64,000 nucleotides of DNA, taken from NCBI GenBank assembly GCA_947359465.1, contig OX375878.1, positions 73,524,416 to 73,588,415 of the forward strand, read 5' to 3'. Position numbers and translations under genes: made by a program. This stretch comes from Metellina segmentata (taxonomy: Eukaryota > Arthropoda > Arachnida > Araneae > Tetragnathidae). The first letter of the stretch is position 1, and each line of letters starts with the position of its first letter. Below, piece after piece: positions 56,936-64,000 of this stretch. The notes beneath the pieces were generated by a model that saw nothing but the letters and a program-made list of their open reading frames with translations, was not told where the DNA came from and searched no databases.

Positions 56936-57139
56936 GATTGATGTCCAACTGCACCGTGGCAATCTTCGGTTTCGTGAGATTCGTGTTGAAAGCCTCGCAC
57001 AGATATTCCGACATCAAATCCGACCGTCGTATTTCATTCAGCGTCAATTTGTTTCGAACAAAGCCCTTTGTCGTGACGTTAAAGTCGTCATCCACCAAGA
57101 TGCCGTCCCGCCACCAGGTTACAGATGGTGAAGGATCAC
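56936..57139 (-). CDS. side: Sidestep-family exon: second half of Ig domain 2
   Basis: 204 bp, 68 codons, phase 1 at both ends. The acceptor AACGGAAG precedes 57139 and the consensus donor GTAAGT follows 56936. Joined to the previous exon it reads DVDGGDPSPSVTWWRDG, which carries the Ig domain from its first half (with the first Cys) across the exon junction to the Trp. The distal Cys is in MSEYLCEAFNTN, and the exon closes TVQLDIN. This WWRDG form is characteristic of the second Ig domain of Sidestep proteins. Intact. The open frame running upstream of 57139 is intron read-through. Confidence 0.92.
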
Positions 57140-59384
57140 CTTCCGTTAGAGGAAAAGAGAAATCAAACACAGTAGACAGTTTCACCGCATTAAATCATCT
57201 ACCGAAATTCAAAACCAAATAACGTTTCTTTTTGTCTAAAATAATGCACAAAAAGGTATAGAGTAATGAATAGAATAATTAAGTTTCCTTAGAATAAGAT
57301 GCGCTAATGTTTTATCAAATAACACTGATTTAATAGAATGTAAAGCAAATTCAGATTTATCTTTGTAATATTATGAGGTAACACCGAATGTAATTTCTAG
57401 CATTGCTCTGTGAAATTAATTTTAATGTTAATCCCCTTTTATATTTAAGGGAGGAAACGGGATAATATTTTAATTTATTGTACTTCTGAGAATAACTTAC
57501 AGGTATTCTGTAATGGAATATTTACTTTACGCCGCTGAACGAAATTCTAAAAGTGGATTAGTTTTTAATACCATAACTATAATTCTCATAAACTTTAGGA
57601 AATTACTTTATGACTTAAAATCTAGTGAACTAACTAAAACGTGTGTGATAGTACGTTCTTCTTTACCCCATTTGCATTCATTGTCTTAAAACATCAGCGG
57701 GATTTCTCAATTTTTGGAAGGCATAAGAATTTTCTTCCAGAATTGCAGTTATTTGCAAATTTTGCTTTTCCATCGAATATAGTCAAATAAAAAGAATCAA
57801 AACAACCCATTAACGCAACGTATTAATTTATTTTGCTTCCCCATAAAGTAGATTCGATTATATTTTCTCTAAATTTAAGCTGTGCAGGTTTAAAGAATGT
57901 AAAATTTATCTAGTATAACATTTCATTTTCTTTCATCAGTAAATAATAAAGAAATGCTTTTATCAGAAAGCTTGAAGGTTTTATTTTAATTAAAGTCGTA
58001 AGTAAATAGAAGAAGCTTTTTTTTTAATTTACGTATGTGTTTATATAAAATGTTAGTAGATGTGATACAATTTGCTTTATTCGGAAGTATTTAAAAATGT
58101 AGATATATTTTAAAGTGAATTATTTGTTCCCCCCGAATGTTTTGTTATGAATTAATAATAATCTTGAACTTAGCATAGTAACATACATGAGGTAACACTT
58201 GTGAATTTATTGTAATTTAACTGTTTACAATCTCTGAAATTGATAAACTGACCAAAACCTAAGCTTATGTGGTACACGCTGTGTGTGTAATGGACCTTTC
58301 CATACTAATGTGTGTTTACAGAATGAAAATAAATACTAAACCTAAAAATAATCCATGAAGTTTAAAAAATGTATGGAGTAATTCAAAATACGTTTGTTGA
58401 TAATATTTCAAACACACACAATAACTAAAAGATCCCCGCATGGTATTTGTGTTGAAATTCCTATTTGTATGAATTCATGGAAGTGTAGTTACTCAAATTC
58501 CATCTTATTTAAATTCGTTCATAATCAATATAAGGAATGAAATGCGTATTTCATCTTTCCAAATAGAAGAGGGAAATGTAAAGCATCATTTCGTGTATGT
58601 GCTTAACTGTAATTCATTCTTATTTCCAAAATAGTGCGTCGCAAAACATTCTTCCCTCAGATATTCTACTACAAATAGATTCTGGACATCCGCTTCAACT
58701 ACGTCCCATTTTCTTGGAAGACGATTCGGTATATTTTAACATCTAAACCTACTTTTTCAGTTGCTATTACTTTCTTTTTTTTTTCCTGATTCTCATTTCC
58801 ATGCTGTCAGCAGACGACTGATAAACTTTATTTGCTCTCCCGAGTATTTTTTAACAGCATTTGAAATCTCTATAAATCAAATCAAGCTCATTTAAGCAAA
58901 ATATCAAAATCCTCCAGTGTTTTATGTTATGTGCTACATCCCTTTCCTGCTATTGTTTACCCAAAATTTTAAATGAATGAATCATCAGTATAAAGTATAT
59001 TTTATAAATCTTCATCTACCTCCCTGATCTGTCCGCTTTGTTGCGATGGTTTTATGAACAGACAACACCTTTCGGAGTGCTCTATTTTACAGGACATTGA
59101 CATCAGGGATACTTCTCCCCAAGGACTTTATTCGCTATATTGGACGGCAAGACAGCGTATGGCCGAAAGGCCTTGATCTGGGCGTAGGATAAAAAAAAAA
59201 ATCTTCAGGATTTTGCAAGTTTATCCATTTCAGAGTTTGTGAATAGTGAAATTTGAATAAACTCACGATATCGACCATATCCAATATCTACGAAACCCTG
59301 TAGAAATTGACTACCTGATAAATTACCTTAGCATCTGTACTGTATCACTCTAATAAAATTCCTTGTCTTCATTCCTGACCGTGA
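57140..59384. other. intron; one A-tailed segment
   Basis: Mostly featureless. Near 59070-59205 a denser stretch (GCGTATGGCCGAAAGGCCTT to GGCGTAGGATAAAAAAAAAA) ends in an A-run like the tail of a small retroelement. It holds no identifiable promoter boxes. Confidence 0.4.
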
Positions 59385-59495
59385 TTCAAAATTACGAGGT
59401 GTTGTCCTTGTATATTCCCCTTCTGTTTTGATCCCGGATCGACACTAATAATCTTCTGTGTTTCTCCAGTATTAATTCAACTACCTACCTCGTCA
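59385..59495 (+). mobile_element. SINE 3' region fragment
   Basis: ATTCAAAATTACGAGGTGTT, GATCCCGGATCG, then ATTAATTCAACTACCTACCT match the last third of the SINE at 38445-38790. The MITE at 59498 follows directly. Confidence 0.6.
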
Positions 59496-59497
59496 AA

Positions 59498-59755
59498 TTG
59501 CACCCCGTCAAGAAAAGTGACACAAGTCAAAAAATAAAAATTATGATGTTATGTCATTGAAAAATATGTATGAGGTGCCCCAGCGTGATGTATTACTATT
59601 CTGTATAATATAATAAAAGTTACCACCATAAATACTTACCTAAAATATAAAAGAAGCTATTTCAATTATAAGTTTTATAGTATCCTTTATGTTGATGTTT
59701 TTTTTCTCACATTCGGCAATTTTGAGTTGCGTTACTTTCCTTGCCGGGGTGGGAA
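59498..59755. mobile_element. MITE, GCACCCC-type, copy 2
   Basis: The left end TTGCACCCCGTCAAGAAAAG and the inverted right end CTTTCCTTGCCGGGGTG bound about 255 bp. The interior matches the copy at 30821-31078 in reverse: the GTGTCACTTTTC side of one copy faces the other's opposite end. Confidence 0.75.
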
Positions 59756-60956
59756 ATGTTAAAACAATCAAACATTCTTTTCTGTTCCTCTGATGTAGAA
59801 CATCTCTCTTATTGGGGATTGCACTCGGCACAAAACCCCGTGATAAGTTTCATCAGTTAAAATTTCAATCTCGATTTGTAAACGTCGTAGTATCATTCGG
59901 TCACGATGTCATTTTGATCTTTATTTACTTCACTGGGAACCGATTTCAACAGTTTGGTTAATTTTGTCTATGATGCAATATTACTTGTCTTATCATCAGG
60001 GCAGTCTCCATCAGAATCCACTGATAGTGATGAAAATATTGCTAAAACTACACGGAAAAGCTATCTACACTCCAATAAAATTCTTGAGTAGTATGATTAC
60101 AGAAAGCAATGAGAAATATGGAAGATAGAAATCAGCGATGTAAAGAAAATATGAGAGAAAATAGGTTTAGAGTCATAAATTATCGAATCGCTTTTAAAGA
60201 AGGTATGGGGACGAAATTGAGATACGCGTTCACTATCTAACTATGGTAACGTGTTTTATTGCCATTCATTTATTTTAAATACGTAATTACAACAGTAAAA
60301 GTAAAATAAATGTTACATATTTTAGTATAATTTTTTCATTTAAAAGTTATGAATTCCAATTTATAGCTGATAGCATTCATTATAAAAAGATTTAAATATG
60401 ATATTAAATGTGAGTAACGACACTTATTATCATCAATAAATTTAAACAATTAAGAAAGTTTAGAACAGATGCTATGCTGGGGTCAGTTAATTCCTGTTAA
60501 AACTTAGATATGAGAATGACGGGGCGTATTTCGGTCGAAGAATGTAGTAAAAGATCGGTGAAAACCCTTGCAATATTGTGAGATATCCGGAGGATTAAAT
60601 AAATAATTTAAATTTTAATTATTTGGTTCTTTTGGTTAGATTTTTTTTATTTCGTGTTTCTTGTAATATTTACACACTAAGTGTTAAAATTGGCATCACT
60701 TGGTGTTTCTAAATACAAAATTATGTCTAATTTAAACAGTGCAACATTCCCGACTTTCGCCTAACCCAATCCAAAAGAACTGGAATACAACGTAATTCTC
60801 TATAAAAATTATTCTTAGCTCAGTTGGTAATGTGGGTATTTAGAGAAGACTAAATTATTTCCTAACATTTTGATTATATGCGAATCTTACTATCCCTACC
60901 ACTTGTGCCACGTGATAATCGGGTTTATTAAAGACAAAAGGACATAAGGCGCATAC
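59756..60956. other. intron, no recognisable feature
   Basis: No supported feature. A tRNA A-box-like TTAGCTCAGTTGGTAATG near 60815 has no matching B box. Confidence 0.5.
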
Positions 60957-61067
60957 CTCCATCAACATCACAGATGAATGTAATGGATGCACCCTCATCG
61001 TAAGGTCCGATGATACCCTGCAAGCGTTGTCCATCCTCATCCATAATAATGGGTTCATCTGGTGGTA
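60957..61067 (-). CDS. side: Sidestep-family exon: first half of Ig domain 2
   Basis: A short exon of 111 bp, 37 codons. The acceptor TTATTTCCAG precedes 61067 and the donor GAG/GTATGC follows 60957. With the single base from the preceding exon it begins VPPDEPIIMDEDGQ and continues GPYDEGASITFICDVDG, carrying the first Cys of Ig domain 2. The VPP..P.I.D..G entry and G.Y.EG....I.C pattern are the usual Sidestep signature after the N-terminal Ig domain. The domain is completed by the exon at 57139-56936. Phase 1 at both ends, intact. Confidence 0.92.
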
Positions 61068-62742
61068 CTGGAAATAAGAACAGATCGTAAGAATCCCGGC
61101 TAATACAACTAGAGTTATGTTGTCATAGAGAAGAAAATTGAAGTATTTTGTAAGTGGTAAGCAAAGCCACACACACACACACACTTGATAAAGGCAAATC
61201 GTAATTTTAATTATAGTATATACGGTGGGTGATAAAAAAAACACCTTTATATGTAAACAATTTTGTATTTAAACAACTATTATTAGCCTGCTTGTATTAA
61301 AATCATTTTATTTTTATGACAGTTATTTTAACGAATTTTAAATAAATAGTTGGCGACACTGGTTTCCCAACCTGTGACACAGCCACTATTCCTTTTGACC
61401 ACAAACAAAAAATACCTTTTTCTTGTACCGTGGCTCTAATAATTTGATAATTCACTGTATATATAACCAATACACGAATCTTTATTAATTGCGTTCAAAA
61501 ATTATTAATTAACGTTCACACACTATAGACTGGGTTACATGTATGTATTCTGTTATGTGTTAGTTTAAATCTATATTTTGATAGAAAAAGGGTAAATATC
61601 CATTTTCCAAGCTTTTGATAACAATTGATTTTGTAATTTTGTTTTATTTTTAAACAGTGTACATACACACAGAAAATACTTTTCTATGTTTTAATTATTT
61701 GATAATGTATTGTCGGGAGGGTATTGGTACTCTATTACATCTTTCATTACCTTGAAGTAATTTGTAAACATAACTCAAAATCGTTTAATTTGGACATCGA
61801 CCTTTCTTTTCTACAAGTACAGAAATAAGAAATAATACAATTTTTTTTCAATTTATTGGATTATCTCTTAATTAAAAAATCTGTGTTTAAAATATCGTAA
61901 GTGGATAGTGTGGGATAATTTTTTAGTTATACCTTGAATATTTTTAGTGGACGTACATCGATTTTTGTATGCTTACAGTTATATCTTCCTCAAAATAGGC
62001 GAACATTACATTTAACAAGTGGTTGTAGAAAACAAGATACCGATATTTACCCTCATTATGGCAGAGGAATTTTTCCAGGAAAATTAAGAAATATGTTTTA
62101 CTGTTAGGTAAGTAAAATTACTTCTTAATTGTAATGTGGTGAATGAACTATTTAATCGTAATTACACTTACCTCATATTTTAAAAACTAAGTAAATGTAA
62201 ATAATTAGTATTATTCTATGCATAATAAATCCTTTATTTTTTTAATCTATTAAATGTTTTATTTCCATAACATCAATATGCAACTATACAAGCGCCCATG
62301 GTCGCATGAGATCGACTCGTCTCTATTTTTGTTGTGAACGTATTTAAAAAAATCATCATATAAAATTAATTAGAAACTCTCAAAATGCTTTAGCCTAAAA
62401 ATTAGTAAAATCTAAAAACTCCCCCCCCCCCCTATCCATAATGCAACTAAAACTTCAGTATAACTTATGACACTTACAGAAGTGTTGGGAAAATTGTATT
62501 TACCAAGAAAGTATTATTTTTGAAAAGGATCGCAAAAACAGTTCCCTGTGAGATAATATAGACTAAATTGCATTTTGAGTTTATTTAGCTGAATTTACAT
62601 AGGCGTATGTGTGTATTAATTTTCTTTTAAAACACTTCTAATATGAGCTCAAAATTTTTAAATCGATGCATTTGAAATGCTTCTGTTGTGTCATCTTTAT
62701 CTGCTCATTCATTTTTTTACTAAACGATATCAAGACACCAAC
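61068..62742. other. intron, no recognisable feature
   Basis: AT-rich intron between the first and second Ig-coding exons. A C-run of about ten lies near 62420. Nothing else is supported. Confidence 0.55.
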
Positions 62743-63078
62743 CCAGAATGCTTAGTCTGCTTTGCAATATAAGTGTCCGTGATCGCCTCAGATCGACTCG
62801 ACACTTATAGTCTCCTCTGTCTTCTTGTAGAACGGGCGAGAAAATGAGCACTGGAGGATGGACACCCACATCAAATCGAATCCGACCCTTCATTTCGGTA
62901 GATGGGAAGTGCCGGGCCTTGCTGATGGCCGCATTTCTCACGTCCAGAGTGTAGATGGGATTAGGTTTACCCAGTTTGTACCACAGGATCAATGAGGCCT
63001 CATCGTCTTCCAGGGGTGTCGTTACGCTGCAGGGAATGGAGGCGTCTTCTCCAGCGACTGCGTTTATTGAAGGGACAT
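62743..63078 (-). CDS. side: Sidestep-family exon: N-terminal Ig domain
   Basis: 336 bp, 112 codons, phase 1 at both ends. The acceptor is TTTCTTACAG before 63078 and the donor is CTGG/GTTGGT after 62743. The V-type Ig core is clear: DASIPCSVTTP with the first Cys, LILWYKLGKPNPIYTLDVR with the Trp, then a long loop with GRIRFDV, and GDYKCRVDLRRS with the distal Cys. LWYK......PIY..D.R and DxGxYxCRVD(F/L)RxS are the signature of the first Ig domain in Sidestep proteins. In Drosophila, Side acts as a substrate and Beat receptors bind it to guide motor axons; a similar cell-surface role is inferred here. The signal-peptide exon should be right of 64000. Confidence 0.93.
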
Positions 63079-63205
63079 CTGTAAGAAATGAAGCATTAAT
63101 TCTGAGAGAAGATGACTGAAGTGGTGGTGGGAAGAAGTTCATTGTTTTCATTGTTTCCCCGCTTGTAACTTACGGCATGCATTTATGTTCGTACTGGCAG
63201 TGTTG

Positions 63206-63319
63206 CACTTATAAAAAGGGATGCGTCAGCGTGCTGCAGCCTACAGCAGCGAATTTCGTGCTTTGTAAAACATCATGCCTACAAGTAATTAGTTTATTAT
63301 TAGCTAAAAAAATCTCTAA

Positions 63320-63411
<92 letters not shown>

Positions 63412-63464
63412 TTAGAGATTATATATATATATATATATCTAGAGATTATATATATATCTATATA

Positions 63465-63505
<41 letters not shown>

Positions 63506-63616
63506 TTAGAGATTTTTTTAGCTAATAATAAACTAATTACTTGTAGGCATGATGTTTTACAAAGCACGAAATTCGCTGCTGTAGCCTGCAGCACACTGAC
63601 TCATCCCTTCGTATAA

Positions 63617-63619
<3 letters not shown>
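63206..63619. repeat. large palindrome with (TA)n core
   Basis: Arms of about 118-120 bp (63206-63323 and 63500-63619) are inverted copies. By eye they differ at about five positions, all in the outer third; the inner ~80 bp are identical. The centre is (TA)n with TCTAGAGATTA-type interruptions. Confidence 0.92.

Positions 63620-63711
<92 letters not shown>
63620..63711. repeat. (TA)n tract
   Basis: About 45 TA units between the palindrome and the Tc1 element; the last TA can serve as the element's target duplication. Confidence 0.95.
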
Positions 63712-63714
<3 letters not shown>

Positions 63715-64000
63715 GAGTTTGGACAAAATAGTATGAACACTTGTAAAAAAAAACACTCGAAAGAAACCTCTCGTATACTCCTGTCCTCTAGTGGTGAAGG
63801 GTGCCACCTAGCGGATGTGAAAGTACACACATCAGTCTGCTACTAGCAGTGATATATATTTCTGACGAGATATATTTCTGTGTTAAAATTGCGTTATGGC
63901 TGACTTCTCTGATTTCGTAAGAGGCATGATTGTTGGGGCTCGTCTTACTGGAGCCTCATTAACTATAACGGCTACCCTTCTAGGTGTTGGGAGAAGTACA
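63712..64000 (+). mobile_element. Tc1-like element, left end, runs off the window
   Basis: Starts CAGGAGTTTGGACAAAATAG after TA, a form usual for Tc1-type terminal repeats. The transposase start lies 184 bp inside. The element differs in sequence from the copy at 12894-14100. Confidence 0.8.
63896..64000 (+). CDS. Tc1-like transposase, N-terminal 35 codons
   Basis: ATG at 63896 opens an uninterrupted frame to the window end: MADFSDFVRGMIVGARLTGA followed by SLTITATLLGVGRST. This is the first helix-turn-helix of a Tc1-type transposase, which binds the terminal repeats. The G.I+GAR..G.S.....LGV.RST pattern is shared with the broken copy at about 13060-13160. No lesion is seen in the visible part. 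Whether the element is intact cannot be judged from here. Confidence 0.75.
   Translation, partial: MADFSDFVRGMIVGARLTGASLTITATLLGVGRST

Noticed and set aside
60813..60850. tRNA gene suggested by TTAGCTCAGTTGGTAATG
   Set aside because: Only an A-box-like word; no B box, anticodon stem or acceptor stem can be paired.

Overview
The window is nuclear DNA of an arthropod: AT-rich, with spliced phase-1 immunoglobulin exons, long (TA)n tracts and dense, mostly decayed transposable elements. A chelicerate such as a spider is my best guess from the mix of repeats, but this is inference and a homology search should decide it.

One host gene is visible. Seven minus-strand exons (63078-62743, 61067-60957, 57139-56936, 11614-11315, 10257-9967, 7988-7701, 463-164) encode, in order, an N-terminal V-type Ig domain, a second Ig domain split over two exons, three more Ig domains and a fibronectin type III domain. 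This is the extracellular architecture of the Sidestep family of axon-guidance cell-surface proteins. Every junction is GT-AG and phase 1, and the exons join without a frame change. The signal-peptide exon lies beyond position 64000. The transmembrane and cytoplasmic exons lie before position 1. Everything else is intron, including one intron of about 45 kb (11615-56935).

The introns are filled with mobile elements. From left to right they hold: tRNA-derived SINE copies; a Tc1 element inserted beside an older Tc1 fragment (12.38-14.10 kb); a Helitron-like non-autonomous family with three copies (14.1, 35.4 and 49.0-50.5 kb); pogo and Tc1 scraps (15.7-16.1 kb); a Ty3/gypsy-type LTR element with gag and pol remnants (16.2-19.5 kb); non-LTR and mariner-type remnants (20.6-21.65 kb); a PIF/Harbinger element with a TTA duplication (22.58-23.91 kb); a long-terminal-inverted-repeat element with a TAGC duplication (24.51-27.48 kb); and two copies of a second poorly characterised DNA transposon (21.66-22.40 kb and 27.6-29.9 kb). 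Further right are MITEs, gypsy pieces, a nested MITE/mariner/Helitron stack (40.08-41.59 kb), a nearly complete but frameshifted Helitron whose Rep region carries a 102-bp in-frame intron (43.28-48.93 kb), a Penelope RT scrap (51.3 kb), a non-LTR RNase H remnant between two 19-bp minisatellites (53.3-54.3 kb), and a Tc1 element that runs off the right edge.

The points most worth following up are: the two DNA-transposon families at 24.5-27.5 and 21.7-29.9 kb, whose proteins I know only as repetitive uncharacterised arthropod families; the GNA-triloop hairpin arrays at the 3' end of the Helitron-like family; a ~120-bp-arm palindrome around a (TA)n core at 63.2-63.6 kb; and an interspersed family built on the palindrome GACGAGATATCTCGTC.
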